Source: Palsa-504 sp963739615
GTDB lineage: Bacteria > Actinomycetota > Actinomycetes > Streptosporangiales > Streptosporangiaceae
Direction: 5' to 3'
DNA: 64,000 bases
Assembly: GCA_963739615.1 (NCBI GenBank)
Contig: CAVUBD010000028.1
Span: 186,001 to 250,000, forward strand
Under the pieces are notes generated by a model. That model saw only the letters and a list, made by a program, of their open reading frames with translations, was not told the DNA's origin and did not search any database. Position numbers and translations under genes: made by a program. Below, in pieces: positions 47,654 through 57,480 of this stretch. Position 1 is the first letter of the stretch. Each line of letters opens with the position of its first letter.

Positions 47654-47882
47654 TCCCCGGATTTGCAACTGGGCGCCCTTCCCGCTGGATACGCATGGGC
47701 TCAGGCACCACCCGCGCCCGCACCTCATCACCTGGGATTACCGGGCAGGTTACCGCGCCCGCAGCCGCTACGTCGCAGATACCATGCATTTCCCAGCAAG
47801 TGTCTCTCGCCAGTCCCGCGAGCGGGCGAGAATCGCGCAGCACGCCCTCGCGCCGCCGCTTGACCCGCCAGCAGAGCCGAGC
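47654..47882. other. Intergenic region between the tail-anchored protein gene and menA
   Basis: 229 bases between two minus-strand genes, presumably holding the promoter of the tail-anchored protein gene. Nothing else is recognisable in it. Confidence 0.4.
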
Positions 47883-48755
47883 TCAGACGTGGATGGCCAG
47901 CCCGATCGTGAACGCGATGCCGAACGCCAGCTGCAGCCGCCCGGTCTCACCGAGCGCCTTGATCAGGGCCGGACCGCAGGCGCCCGCGCGCACCGACCTG
48001 ATGGGAATCAGCGCCAGCGGCAGGGCCGCCAGCGCGACGAGCGTGAGCGGCCGGAAGAAGGCGAGCAGCGCGGCGAAGCCGAACGGCAGCAGCAGCGTCG
48101 CCGTGTACGTCACGCGGCTGCGCGCGTCCCCGAGCAGCACCGCGAGCGTGCGCTTGCCCGCCAGCGTGTCGCTGCGGATGTCACGCAGGTTGTTGACCAT
48201 CAGCAAGGCGCAGGCCAGCAGGCCCGCAGGCACCGAGGCGGCCAGCCCGAGCCAGCTGAACGCCGACATCTGGACGTACGCGGTCCCGGCCACCGCGACC
48301 ACGCCGAAGAACGCGAAGACGAAGACTTCGCCGAGCCCGATGTACCCGTAAGGCCGGGGGCCGCCGGTATAGAACCAGGCGGCGGCGACGCAGGCGGCGC
48401 CGACGGCCAGCAGCCACCACGACGTGACGGCGGCCAGCGCGAGCCCGGCCAGGCCAGCCACGACAAAGAAGCAGAAGGCGGCCGCCAGCACCTGGCGGGG
48501 CGGCGCGAGCCCGGAGGCGACCAGCCGGACCGGGCCGACCCGCCGCTCGTCTGAGCCGCGCACGCCGTCGCTGTAATCGTTGGCGAAGTTGACCCCCACC
48601 TGAAGCGCGAGCGCGACCAGGAGCGCGAGCAGCGCGCGCCACCAGGAGAACCGGCCGTAACCGAAGGCCACGCCCGAGCCGATGAGCACGGGGACGACGG
48701 CCGCCGGAAGCGTTCTCGGCCGCGTCCCGGCGAGCCATTCCCGAGCATCAGCCAC
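47883..48755 (-). CDS. menA: 1,4-dihydroxy-2-naphthoate polyprenyltransferase
   Basis: A 290-residue UbiA-superfamily membrane enzyme of menaquinone synthesis. It has about nine hydrophobic helices, the first Asp motif NFANDYSDGVRG, and the second region NNLRDIRSDTLAGKRTLAV. It attaches the prenyl tail to dihydroxynaphthoate before the final methylation. ATG 48755 is the likely start. The GNAT gene lies just upstream on the same strand. Confidence 0.92.
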   Translation of the reverse strand: MADAREWLAGTRPRTLPAAVVPVLIGSGVAFGYGRFSWWRALLALLVALALQVGVNFANDYSDGVRGSDERRVGPVRLVASGLAPPRQVLAAAFCFFVVAGLAGLALAAVTSWWLLAVGAACVAAAWFYTGGPRPYGYIGLGEVFVFAFFGVVAVAGTAYVQMSAFSWLGLAASVPAGLLACALLMVNNLRDIRSDTLAGKRTLAVLLGDARSRVTYTATLLLPFGFAALLAFFRPLTLVALAALPLALIPIRSVRAGACGPALIKALGETGRLQLAFGIAFTIGLAIHV

Positions 48756-48778
48756 GCATCGATCCTATGGCAAGCGCA

Positions 48779-49342
48779 TTACTCGCTGATGGTCGTGTGC
48801 AGCCGCACGACCTGGACGCTCGTGCCCACGTCGAGTTCGCCCCTGGCGCCGTCGGCGGCCCAGCCCGACGACTCGAGGAAACTGCGCAGCGCCGTGTCCG
48901 CCTGCGGTGCCCACGCGCACACGGTGCGGAAGCCATCCTGCGCGAGCGTGTCCGCGGCCGCGTGCAAGAGCCTGCTGCCGTGGCCTCGCCCGGTCTGTTC
49001 CGGCACGACGCGCAGCTCGTAGAGTTCGCCGTCGGTCCCTGGCCAGCGGTCCCTATCGGTAGCAGGCCCGGCGGAGGCGAATCCCACCACCTCGCGGGAC
49101 GCCACGGCGGCCAGCACATGGTGCCTGCTCGTCGGCGGGCTGGTGATTGCCTCCCGCCACCGGTCATGCCATAGGCCCATCGCCTCGTCGCCGGTCAGCT
49201 CCTCGAGCATGGCGTCCGGCACGATTCCGGCAAAAACCCGCCGCCAGCTCGCGACCTGGACGCGGGCCAGGCTGGCGGCATCGCGCGCGACGGCCGGCCG
49301 TACGAAACCCGCGGTCTCGTGCGAAGCCGGGGCCTCACTCAG
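48779..49342 (-). CDS. GNAT-family N-acetyltransferase with no standard start codon
   Basis: The acetyl-CoA motif is VVPEQTGRGHGSRLLHAAAD. A GTG at 49222 would give 147 residues but would remove the first strand and helix; the frame continues open upstream with VRPAVARDAASLARVQVASW, a normal GNAT N-terminus. No ATG, GTG or TTG lies in that stretch; CTG at 49342, just after the ilvD stop, is the best candidate, and AAGTGAG lies upstream. A base error at the start is also possible. The substrate is unknown. Confidence 0.72.
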   Translation of the reverse strand: MSEAPASHETAGFVRPAVARDAASLARVQVASWRRVFAGIVPDAMLEELTGDEAMGLWHDRWREAITSPPTSRHHVLAAVASREVVGFASAGPATDRDRWPGTDGELYELRVVPEQTGRGHGSRLLHAAADTLAQDGFRTVCAWAPQADTALRSFLESSGWAADGARGELDVGTSVQVVRLHTTISE

Positions 49343-49349
49343 CGCGGGC

Positions 49350-51221
49350 TCACTTGTCCGGGTGAGCGATGAGGCTGATGTCGCGGGCCGCGCCGGTGGC
49401 GGCCGACGTCGCCATCGCGGCGAAGACCTGCAGAGCCGCGCTGACCGGCCGCTGCCGGTCCGCAGGCCGGTACGACCCCAGCGAGGCCAGCACCCGCTCG
49501 CGGCGGGAAGCGAGCTCGTCGTCGGTCACGTCCAGCCTGAGTTCACGGCGCGGGATGTCGATCACCACGGTGTCGCCGCTCTCGACCAGCGCGATCGCGC
49601 CGCCCCCGGCCGCCTCCGGGGCGACGTGGCAGATCGACAGGCCGGAGGTCCCGCCGGAGAAACGCCCGTCGGTGATCAGCGCACAGGCCCGGCCGAGGCC
49701 CTTGCCCTTGAGGAAGCTGGTCGGGTACAGCATCTCCTGCATGCCGGGCCCGCCGCGCGGCCCCTCGTAGCGGATGATCACCACGTCGCCCGCGCTGACC
49801 GCGCCGCCGAGGATGCCGGCCACCGCGTCTTCCTGGCTCTCGAACACCACGGCCGGCCCGGAGAACTGCCAGATCTCTTCCGGCACCCCGGCGGTCTTGA
49901 CGATCGCGCCGTCCGGCGCGAGGTTGCCGTGCAGCACCGCCAGCCCGCCGTCGGTGCTGTAGGCGTGCGCCGCGTCCCGGATGCAGCCGGCCACCCGGTC
50001 CGTGTCCAGCGTCTCCCACCGGGCCGACTGCGAATACGGCCGGGTGGTCCGCACGCCGCCCGGCGCGCCGTGGTAGAGCTCGACCGCCTCCTCGCGCACC
50101 GACGAAGATCCCAGGTCCCACGCGTCCAGGAACTCCCGCAGGGACGCGCTGTGCACCGTGCGCACCTCGCGGTTGAGCAGGCCGGCCCGGTCGAGCTCGC
50201 CGAGGATGGACGGGATGCCGCCGGCCCGGTGCACGTCCTCCACGTGGTAAGCGCTGCTCGGCGCGACCTTGCACAGGCAGGGCACCCGGCGGGAGAGCTC
50301 GTCGATCTCCTTCAGCCCGAAGTCGACGCCGCCCTCGTGCGCCGCCGCGAGCAGGTGCAGGATCGTGTTGGTCGATCCGCCCATGGCCACGTCGAGCGCC
50401 ATCGCGTTCTCGAACGCGTCCCGGCTGGCGATCGACCGGGGCAGCACCGAGGAGTCCCCGTCGGCGTAGTACTGCCGGGTGATCTCGGCGATCAGCAGGC
50501 CGGCCCGCTCGAACAGGCCGCGCCGGTCCGCATGGGTGGCCAGCGTGGTCCCGTTGCCCGGCAGTGCCAGGCCGATCGCCTCGGTCAGGCAGTTCATCGA
50601 GTTGGCCGTGAACATGCCGGAGCACGAGCCGCAGGTCGGGCAGGCGGACTCCTCCATTTCCAGCAACTGCTCGTCGGAGACAGAAGGATCCGCCGAGGCC
50701 ACCATCGAGTCGATCAGGTCCAGCTTGCGACCAGAACCGGCCGCCAGACCCGCGAGACCCGCAGGAGCGCCGGCTTCCATCGGGCCGCCGGACACGAACA
50801 CGGTCGGGATGTTCAGCCGCATGGTGGCGATCAGCATGCCCGGCGTGATCTTGTCGCAGTTGGAGATGCAGATCATGGCGTCGGCGCAGTGCGCGTTCAC
50901 CATGTACTCCACCGAGTCGGCGATCAGTTCCCGGCTCGGCAGCGAGTACAGCATGCCGCCATGGCCCATGGCGATGCCGTCGTCCACCGCGATCGTGTTG
51001 AATTCGCGCGGGATCGCCCCGGCCTCACGCACCGCAGCAGCCACCACCTGGCCGACCTCGCGCAGGTGCACGTGCCCGGGCACGAACTCGGTGAAGCTGT
51101 TGGCCACGGCGATGATCGGCTTGCCGATGTCTTCCCTGGCTACCCCGGTGGCGCGCAGCAGGGCGCGCGCACCCGCCATGTTCCTGCCGTGCGTGACCGT
51201 CCGGGACCGAAGCGGCGGCAT
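49350..51221 (-). CDS. ilvD: Dihydroxy-acid dehydratase
   Basis: A 623-residue enzyme of branched-chain amino-acid synthesis that dehydrates dihydroxy acids with an iron-sulfur cluster. Cluster Cys lie in CISNCDKITPGM and CPTCGSCSGMFTANS, and PGMLIATMRL and GSTNTILHLLA are present. ATG 51221 has GAGGGGAG upstream. It is encoded alone among genes of other pathways; ilvBNC are not in the window. Confidence 0.96.
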   Translation of the reverse strand: MPPLRSRTVTHGRNMAGARALLRATGVAREDIGKPIIAVANSFTEFVPGHVHLREVGQVVAAAVREAGAIPREFNTIAVDDGIAMGHGGMLYSLPSRELIADSVEYMVNAHCADAMICISNCDKITPGMLIATMRLNIPTVFVSGGPMEAGAPAGLAGLAAGSGRKLDLIDSMVASADPSVSDEQLLEMEESACPTCGSCSGMFTANSMNCLTEAIGLALPGNGTTLATHADRRGLFERAGLLIAEITRQYYADGDSSVLPRSIASRDAFENAMALDVAMGGSTNTILHLLAAAHEGGVDFGLKEIDELSRRVPCLCKVAPSSAYHVEDVHRAGGIPSILGELDRAGLLNREVRTVHSASLREFLDAWDLGSSSVREEAVELYHGAPGGVRTTRPYSQSARWETLDTDRVAGCIRDAAHAYSTDGGLAVLHGNLAPDGAIVKTAGVPEEIWQFSGPAVVFESQEDAVAGILGGAVSAGDVVIIRYEGPRGGPGMQEMLYPTSFLKGKGLGRACALITDGRFSGGTSGLSICHVAPEAAGGGAIALVESGDTVVIDIPRRELRLDVTDDELASRRERVLASLGSYRPADRQRPVSAALQVFAAMATSAATGAARDISLIAHPDK

Positions 51222-51301
51222 ACCGAACTCCCCTCAGCTTGTGCCGGAAAAGCACCAGCCTACCGGGCAACGGGTAACCCCCGGCCAAGGTCAGCCACGG
51301 T

Positions 51302-52399
51302 TCAGGTCGCCGAGGCCCCCGCGGTCAGGTGCGGGAACGCCTGGTGCGCGGCCCGGTATATCCGCTCGACCTCGGCCGCGGTCAGCAGGTGCGTGCCGCC
51401 CTGCCGCGCGCTGCGCCTGAGGTACTTGCGCAGCCGCGGACCGCTGAAGACATCGACCTCCCGGATCGTGACCACATCCCAGGGGATTCTCGGCCCGTAG
51501 ACGGCCATCGCCGGGCGGACGGTGACCGGGCTGCCGACCGCGCCGGACAGCATCTCGGCGGCCCGCTCCGACTCCCAGCGGGCATGCTCGAGCCGCTCCT
51601 TCATGCTGAACGGGCCGTGCCACAGCTGCCGGGCGTTCTTCGTCCGCACGACCAGCTTCTTGTCCCAGGCCTCCGAGTCGATGGCGAACACGCCCGCGGG
51701 CCCGACCACCAGGTGGTCGATCTGCTCCTCGCTCTCCGGGATCAGGTTCCCGTTCATGGCGCGGTAGCCCGCGCGCCTGAGCTTGGCCAGTTGCCGCCGG
51801 GTCAGGCGCTGTGCCCTGGTCATCTTGACGCCGCGGGGGCCGGGCAGGCCCCTTCTGGACTGGTAGACGGTGTCCGCGATGGCGGCGATGACGGCCAGCG
51901 TCAGCCCGAGCCGCCAGGAGACCACGATCGTGAACGCCACGCCGACGACGACCGCGATGATGATCCGCCGCCACCACCCCCGCATCCGCGGGTCGGCGGC
52001 AAGGTGCGAGAGATTGCCCCGGGTCTGGCCGATCCCCGGCTGCTCCTCATCCCCGGCCGGCCGGACCGGGGTGACGACGGGCCCAGCGGACCTGGGCGGG
52101 TCGGTACCCGCCGCGGTGCCGGGGATCCCGTCATCCGGCGAGAAGATGGCTCCGGCACTGCCGGGTTCAGCCGGATCCTCGGCCGCCCACTCCCAGAACG
52201 GCACGTCCCCTGAAACACCCGAATCGGTCGCTGCCTCCTGCGGATCGGCAGAACTCTCCTGCACCGGAGCCGGACCACTGGCCGGCTGGGCAGGCGTCAC
52301 TCCATGCGACCGCGCCCCGATCGGCGCTGTCCCGCTGTGATTGCTTACCGTCACCGACTGAGCAGGAGATTTGGGACTTCTCAGCTTCGGCCACGCCAT
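51302..52399 (-). CDS. NERD (nuclease-related) domain membrane protein
   Basis: About 365 residues. A disordered N-terminus is followed by one or two membrane helices (IIIAVVVGVAFTIVVSW, LGLTLAVIAAI) and a C-terminal NERD domain: EEQIDHLVVGPAGVFAIDSEAWDKK, the endonuclease-like core with Asp and Lys. NERD proteins are predicted nucleases or nucleic-acid binding proteins. ATG 52399 is preferred to GTG 52417. Partner unknown. Confidence 0.8.
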   Translation of the reverse strand: MAWPKLRSPKSPAQSVTVSNHSGTAPIGARSHGVTPAQPASGPAPVQESSADPQEAATDSGVSGDVPFWEWAAEDPAEPGSAGAIFSPDDGIPGTAAGTDPPRSAGPVVTPVRPAGDEEQPGIGQTRGNLSHLAADPRMRGWWRRIIIAVVVGVAFTIVVSWRLGLTLAVIAAIADTVYQSRRGLPGPRGVKMTRAQRLTRRQLAKLRRAGYRAMNGNLIPESEEQIDHLVVGPAGVFAIDSEAWDKKLVVRTKNARQLWHGPFSMKERLEHARWESERAAEMLSGAVGSPVTVRPAMAVYGPRIPWDVVTIREVDVFSGPRLRKYLRRSARQGGTHLLTAAEVERIYRAAHQAFPHLTAGASAT

Positions 52400-52568
52400 C
52401 CGGTACTCACCTACCACCTCAGCGTAACTGCCCTAGGACCAAGCGCAGAGCACCGTTGCTCACCACGAGTGTGCCCGGCAACGGCTTGTTTTATAGCAAG
52501 ACACCCGGTCGGAAAACGGTCAAACGTCTAGACCATGCGTGGCGTGCTACTGGCTACTATGAGGCAGC

Positions 52569-53993
52569 ATGACCCAGATTCATGAGTTCACCATGATCGA
52601 GCTGGCCGCCGGGATCCGCGCGCGTGAGCTGTCGCCCGTCGCCGTCACCGATCATTATCTGCGTCGCGCGCAGGAGCTCAACGACCGGGTCGGTGCCTTC
52701 TTCACCATCACCGCCGAACTCGCGTCCGAGCAGGCCCAGACGTGCGAGAAGGCCGTCGCGACGGCGGATGATCCGGCCGGGCTGCCGCCGCTGACCGGCG
52801 TGCCCATCCCCATCAAGGACCTGAACATGGTCGCGGGCGTCCGGCAGACGCTCGGCTCGGCCGCGTTCGAGGCCAACGTCCCGAACGCCGACGACTACGT
52901 GGTGGCGGCCATCAGGAAGGCCGGCGCGGTCATCACCGGCAAGACGGCGACGCCGGAGTTCGGGCTGCCCTGCTACACCGAGACCAAGATCGGGCCGCCG
53001 GCCCGGACGCCGTGGGACCTGTCCAGGTCCGCGGGCGGGTCGAGCGGCGGCGCGGCGGCGGCGGTGGCGGCGGGACTGGCGCCCGCCGCCCAGGGCAGCG
53101 ACGGCGGCGGATCTATCCGCATCCCGTCCAGCGTCTGCGGGCTGTTCGGGATCAAGCCGTCTCGCGGCCGGATCTCCGCAGGCCCGCTGATGCCGGACCT
53201 GGACGGCCTCGGCGTCAACGGGCCCATCGCCCGAACCGTGGCCGACGCCGCGCTGCTGCTCGACGTGATGACGGGGAACTACCCAGGCGACATGTACACC
53301 CAGCCGCCGCTGCCGCCCGGCGAGTCCTTCCTCGGCTACGCCAGCCGCCCGCCCGGCCGGCTGCGGATCGGCCGGACCCTGCAGAATCCGGTCGAGGGCG
53401 CCGGGGTGCATCCGGACTGCGTCATGGCCTACGAGGAAGCGAGCACGCTGCTGGCCAGCCTGGGTCACGAGGTCGAGGACATCGCCATGCCGTTCGGCCC
53501 CGACGTGGTGCCGTACTTCGAGGTCCTGTGGTACGTCCACGCCACGCTGGTCCCGGTCGCCCCGGAGCAGGAGGACGTGCTGCTCCCGCTCACCCGCTAC
53601 CTGCGCGATCGCGGTCAGGTCGTCAGAGCGCCCGACCTCATCTTCGCCCAGGCCTACCTGCAGGCCGTGACGCGCGCGGCGGTCACCGCGCTGAACGCCT
53701 ACGACGCCATCCTCACCCCGACGCTGGCCATGCCCCCGGTGCCCGTCGGCTGGTTCGAGGAGGTGGCGCCGGCCCAGAACTTCGAGCGGCAGAAGCGGTT
53801 CACGCCGTTCACCGCGCTCTACAACATGTCCGGCCAGCCGGCCGTCAGCCTGCCGCTGCACTGGAACGCCGACGGCCTCCCGATCGGCGTCATGCTGGCG
53901 GGCCGGATGGGCGATGAGGCGACGCTGATTTCCCTGTCCGCCCAGCTGGAACAGGCCCGCCCGTGGAAGCACAGGCATCCGCCGCTGTGGTGA
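52569..53993 (+). CDS. Amidase-signature family protein
   Basis: 474 residues with the Ser-cisSer-Lys triad: Lys in VPIPIKDLN, SAGGSSGGAAAAVAAGL for the cis-Ser, and GSDGGGSIRIPSS for the nucleophile. It resembles GatA-like amidases but lacks gatB/gatC neighbours, so it is a stand-alone amidase of unknown substrate. ATG 52569 is the first good start. The penicillin-acylase-like gene follows after 26 bases. Confidence 0.9.
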   Translation: MTQIHEFTMIELAAGIRARELSPVAVTDHYLRRAQELNDRVGAFFTITAELASEQAQTCEKAVATADDPAGLPPLTGVPIPIKDLNMVAGVRQTLGSAAFEANVPNADDYVVAAIRKAGAVITGKTATPEFGLPCYTETKIGPPARTPWDLSRSAGGSSGGAAAAVAAGLAPAAQGSDGGGSIRIPSSVCGLFGIKPSRGRISAGPLMPDLDGLGVNGPIARTVADAALLLDVMTGNYPGDMYTQPPLPPGESFLGYASRPPGRLRIGRTLQNPVEGAGVHPDCVMAYEEASTLLASLGHEVEDIAMPFGPDVVPYFEVLWYVHATLVPVAPEQEDVLLPLTRYLRDRGQVVRAPDLIFAQAYLQAVTRAAVTALNAYDAILTPTLAMPPVPVGWFEEVAPAQNFERQKRFTPFTALYNMSGQPAVSLPLHWNADGLPIGVMLAGRMGDEATLISLSAQLEQARPWKHRHPPLW

Positions 53994-54019
53994 CAGAGCG
54001 TCCTTGATAGAACTGGCCC

Positions 54020-55940
54020 ATGCGGGCGCGCCAGTTCCGGATCGGGCGTAGGCGCCCGGCCCGCCGGTTCGGCCGGGCGGTCAATATCGTCGCCGCACTC
54101 TGCGTGTCGGTCCTGCTGCTCGGCGTGCTGGGCTTCGGCTACGGCACGATCCCGGCGCTCGGCCCCGCGCTGGACCCCGGCCGCGGCGCCTGGACCTCGG
54201 CCGCGGGCGGCGAGCCCGTCCGCTCGCAGCCGCTGCACGTGCCCGGCCTGCGCAGCGCCGTCACGGTCTCGTTCACCAGGCAGGGTGTCGCCTCGGTCAG
54301 CGCCGCCACCGATCACGACCTGTTCCTCGCCCTCGGTTACCTGCACGGTCAGTTCCGGCTGTCGCAGCTGGACGAGGAGCGCCGCCTGGGGGAGGGCCGC
54401 CTGGCCCAGCTCGGCGGCCTCGCCGACCTGGCCTCCGAGCTCGAGCGCTCCCTCGGCGCCGCCCGCACCATGGACTGGTTCCCGGTCATTGCCAAGAACG
54501 CGCAGACCCCCTACGACCCCGGCCCCTACGCCAAGCCCGCCCTGGCCCCCCTCGCCTCCGCCGCGAGCACCACCGCCCGTTCGGCCATAACAGAGCCGGA
54601 AGCGGATGCGGCGGCCAGCCTGCTCGCCCAGCTCAGCCAGCTTCCGCCCGGCCGAGCTGCACGAGTACCCCGACAGCAACGCGTGGGCCGCCAACGGTCC
54701 CGCGGTCAAAGGCGGCGGCGCGCTGCTGGCCGGGGACCCGCACCTGCCGCAGACGCTGCCCTCGGTCTGGTACGAGGTCGCCCTGTCGGCGCCGGGGTTC
54801 GGCGTGGCCGGGGTCAGCGTGCCCGGCCTGCCCGGGATCCTGATCGGGCACAACGACCATATCGCCTGGTCGCTCACTGACACCCAGAACCAGGCCACCC
54901 TCTTCTACACGGAAAAGACCAGGCCAGGTGAGTACTACTGGCACGGCGCGTGGCGCAAGATGCAGGTCGCCAGCTACACGATCCCGGTGCGCGGCGCCGC
55001 GACCAGGCACCTGACCGTGGACATCACCGTGCACGGCCCGATCATGACCCAGGCCGGGCAGACGACGTCGGTCGACTGGATGGGCAACGTGCCCTCACCC
55101 GACCTGGCGGTCCTGCTCACGATCGACCAGGCCGCCAGCTACGCCCAGTTCAGGACCGCGCTGGCCGGCTGGTACGCCCCGTCCCAGAACTTCGTCTACG
55201 CCGACGCGGCCGGGAACATCGGCGCGATCTCGGCGGGCTATTACCCCCAGGTCGCCGCGGGCTGCCAGCCCTGGCTGCCGATGAGCGGCACCGCGTCGAT
55301 CTGGTGGACCTTCTGGGGCGACTACCTGTCGGCCGTCTTCCAGCCGTGGTGGAACCAGGCCAAGGTGCCCGTGCACAAGGACAGCGCCGGGCTCAAGGTC
55401 TCCGCCGACCAGGCCAGCCTGGACGAGGACCTGGAGGCGTGGACGCTCGGCGACCCGGCCAATCCCGCGTTCACGCTCCCGTCCGGGCAGCCGCGGACCG
55501 CGCCGCAGGTCATGCGCCAGGCCTTCGCGACCGCGGTGGCGCATCTGTCCGCCACCCTCGGCGGCGCGCCCTCGTCCTGGGCGTGGGGACGGCTGCACGC
55601 CCGGGAGTTCCCGTCCCTGAGCGGCACGAACGGCCTGGGGTACGGCCCGCGAGCCGACGGCGGCGACCCGTTCACGCCGGACGCCGCCGACGGCGGCCTG
55701 ACCGCGAGCACCGGCCCGAGCTGGCGGATGATCGTCTCGCTGTCCGCGGCGGGCCTGACCGCGCAGGGCGTGTACCCGGGCGGACAGAGCGAGAACCCCG
55801 CCTCGCCCTGGTACGACAACCTGGTCCCGCTGTGGTGGGACGGCCAGTACCTGCCGGTACCCCAGCCCGGCCGCCCTGTTGCCGGTAGCTGGGCCGCCCC
55901 CCTGGCCTGGACGCTGACCGGGGCGGCCGGGCATGGCTGA
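54020..55940 (+). CDS. Penicillin-acylase-family N-terminal nucleophile hydrolase, one extra base
   Basis: The N-terminal part has a membrane anchor (IVAALCVSVLLLGVLGFGYG) and the alpha chain (DLFLALGYLHGQFRLSQLDEERR). The beta chain begins in another frame with PDSNAWA, where Ser is the nucleophile exposed by self-cleavage, followed by GGGALLAGDPHLP and GLPGILIGHNDHIAWSLTD. Removing one C from CCC at 54647-54649 gives a continuous 639-residue protein. Substrates range from penicillins to acyl-homoserine lactones. The next gene overlaps its end by eight bases. Confidence 0.88.
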
Positions 55941-56994
55941 CCCCCGCCGCCTCGGCAAGCGGGGCGCCTACCGCCTAGGCGAGCTGCGCACCACCGGGCC
56001 GAAATCCGCCCCCGGCTCCGTCCCCCGCGCGCCGTCCTTCCGGCCCAGGCGATCGCGCGGCCCGCTCCTGGCCTGGCTAGCCGCGTGCGCTGTGACCGCG
56101 GTGATCCTCGGCTTCGGAGCCGCCCTCGGCCTGTGGTTCCTGCCGTTCGCAGCCGGTCTCGCGGCCGGCCTCGCCCCCTGGCGGGCGCGCTCCGCGGTAG
56201 CCCTGGTCGTGCTGGCCGTGGCCGTCGGCTGGGGCGCCGCGCTGTGGTGGCCCGCCCTGTCCGGTGCCCCGGCCGGCGCGACCGCGCGGGTCATCGCCGC
56301 CCTGGCCGGCCTCCCGCCGCACGCCGCCGTCGGCGTGGCCGCCACCCTGCTCGTCGGCCTCGCCCAGGCCCTGGTCGCCCTCTGGCTCGCCCGCGCCCTG
56401 ATCCGCCGTTCTTTAGCGCGGGTTTCCGCACCGGTTTTTCGCCCCCTGGATCAGGTGATTCCGGCGTCCTGCCGGCGCCCGGCCATTGGCGCCCGGTTTG
56501 CTCCTTTTATCCGCTTTGGCGGCGCCGCGGGAACCCATATCAATGCCGCGGGACGGGCAGCAGGCCGGCCCCGGCAGCTCCCGGGTCGGCGCAGGGCCGG
56601 GACAGCGGTCCTCCCTGCGACCGCCAGCAGGCCGTTTGTTGCGGATATCACCCGGTCAGGCAGTTCTTGTACCTGCCTGCGATCATCTGAGCTGATCCGG
56701 ATCCGGCCTTTCACTCGCTCCGCGCGGTGCCGCCTGAATGACGATCGCCATCCAGGCAGGCCCATCGCCCCCGTACCAGCCAGGGCCAGGCTTGCCGCCA
56801 GCTCGCGCCGGGCACGCTCAAGCCCGCTGGCGGTGAGCCCGGCTACCTCGTGGTCACGCATGGGCGATGAGGTTCGCGCCGTCGTCCTGCTCGGCGATGA
56901 CCTGGGCGAGTTTCTGCTGAAGTTGCGCGCGGACGGGCGCCTGGGCCGGGAGAGCCTTGAGGGCGCGGTCCAGTTCGCGGCGGTACCGGGCTAG
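55933..56994 (+). CDS. Small multi-helix membrane protein; coding sequence probably ends near 56420
   Basis: The first ~160 codons have actinomycete codon bias and encode about four membrane helices (LLAWLAACAVTAVILGFGAAL, and further segments to LAQALVALWLARALI). After about 56410 the third-position bias collapses and the frame runs through a region with two minus-strand small genes. The true end is probably soon after that, perhaps through a lost frame. Function unknown. It overlaps the acylase stop by eight bases. Confidence 0.5.
   Translation: MADPRRLGKRGAYRLGELRTTGPKSAPGSVPRAPSFRPRRSRGPLLAWLAACAVTAVILGFGAALGLWFLPFAAGLAAGLAPWRARSAVALVVLAVAVGWGAALWWPALSGAPAGATARVIAALAGLPPHAAVGVAATLLVGLAQALVALWLARALIRRSLARVSAPVFRPLDQVIPASCRRPAIGARFAPFIRFGGAAGTHINAAGRAAGRPRQLPGRRRAGTAVLPATASRPFVADITRSGSSCTCLRSSELIRIRPFTRSARCRLNDDRHPGRPIAPVPARARLAASSRRARSSPLAVSPATSWSRMGDEVRAVVLLGDDLGEFLLKLRADGRLGRESLEGAVQFAAVPG
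56451..56861 (-). CDS. Hypothetical protein with N-terminal helical motif
   Basis: Up to 136 residues. The start MRDHEVAGLTASGLERARRE resembles a family of small actinomycete proteins of the LTxxELxRARRELAASLALA type. After about residue 35 the sequence is basic and unlike the family, so the real protein may be short or its frame disturbed. It overlaps the upstream small gene by eight bases. Confidence 0.4.
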   Translation of the reverse strand: MRDHEVAGLTASGLERARRELAASLALAGTGAMGLPGWRSSFRRHRAERVKGRIRISSDDRRQVQELPDRVISATNGLLAVAGRTAVPALRRPGSCRGRPAARPAALIWVPAAPPKRIKGANRAPMAGRRQDAGIT

Positions 56995-57063
56995 CTCGTA
57001 CGTTGTCAGGGCGTGGAGCGGGTGCCCGGGCTGAGCGGGCTGGGCTGCGGGTTCGGCGGTCAT
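56854..57063 (-). CDS. Small helical protein, same family as the gene downstream
   Basis: 69 residues: HALTTYELARYRRELDRALKALPAQAPVRAQLQQKL. It is a helical hairpin with a charge pattern shared with its neighbour. Function unknown. ATG 57063 has GGAAC upstream. The two genes form a leftward pair. Confidence 0.6.
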   Translation of the reverse strand: MTAEPAAQPAQPGHPLHALTTYELARYRRELDRALKALPAQAPVRAQLQQKLAQVIAEQDDGANLIAHA

Positions 57064-57369
57064 TGGTGACTGTTCCTTACGGCATCTGGCGACGTGTCAT
57101 GGCGGGACTCAGCGCACCCGGACGAGCATCGCCCGGTGCAAGGTTCCCGCTACCCAAGGTTCCAGGCCCGGACTAGGTTGGGGAGTGGGTACAGGGCGGA
57201 CGGAAAGGGCGTCCGTCCGCAGGTGATGCCTTGTATGGGTCAGCAGCAACCGTGTAGGAGTCCAGGTGCCGGATAGCGCGCTCGGGGACCTTCGCCTTTA
57301 CGCTCGTGGACCTTCGCGTCTTACGGCGGTATGGACTCGGGCGCACGCTGTCGCCTGAAGGTGATTCAG
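57064..57369. other. Intergenic region
   Basis: About 300 bases between divergent genes. Codon-biased frames are absent and no promoter or RNA structure stood out. Confidence 0.4.
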
Positions 57370-57471
57370 ATGCTGCCGTCATGGGTCAATCGCACGCCCC
57401 CGAAGATGTGGGCGATCTTCGTATTGATGTTCATCGTCGTGTTCATCGTGTTCTACATCGGCTACCACTAA
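57370..57471 (+). CDS. 33-residue single-helix membrane microprotein
   Basis: ATG 57370 follows GAAGGTG by six bases and encodes a short basic start (SWVNRTPPK) and one helix (WAIFVLMFIVVFIVFYIGY). It is too short for most gene finders. The next gene begins ten bases later with its own AGAGGAA, so the pair may be co-transcribed. Function unknown. Confidence 0.6.
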   Translation: MLPSWVNRTPPKMWAIFVLMFIVVFIVFYIGYH

Positions 57472-57480
57472 GAGGAAGCC

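Noticed and set aside
49143..51500. 785-codon open frame on the + strand
   Set aside because: It is antisense to ilvD; its product is Arg/Gly/His-rich and matches no family, as expected for a shadow of a GC-rich gene.
57173..57382. Minus-strand 69-codon frame
   Set aside because: No ribosome site or codon bias, and it overlaps the start of the membrane microprotein gene.
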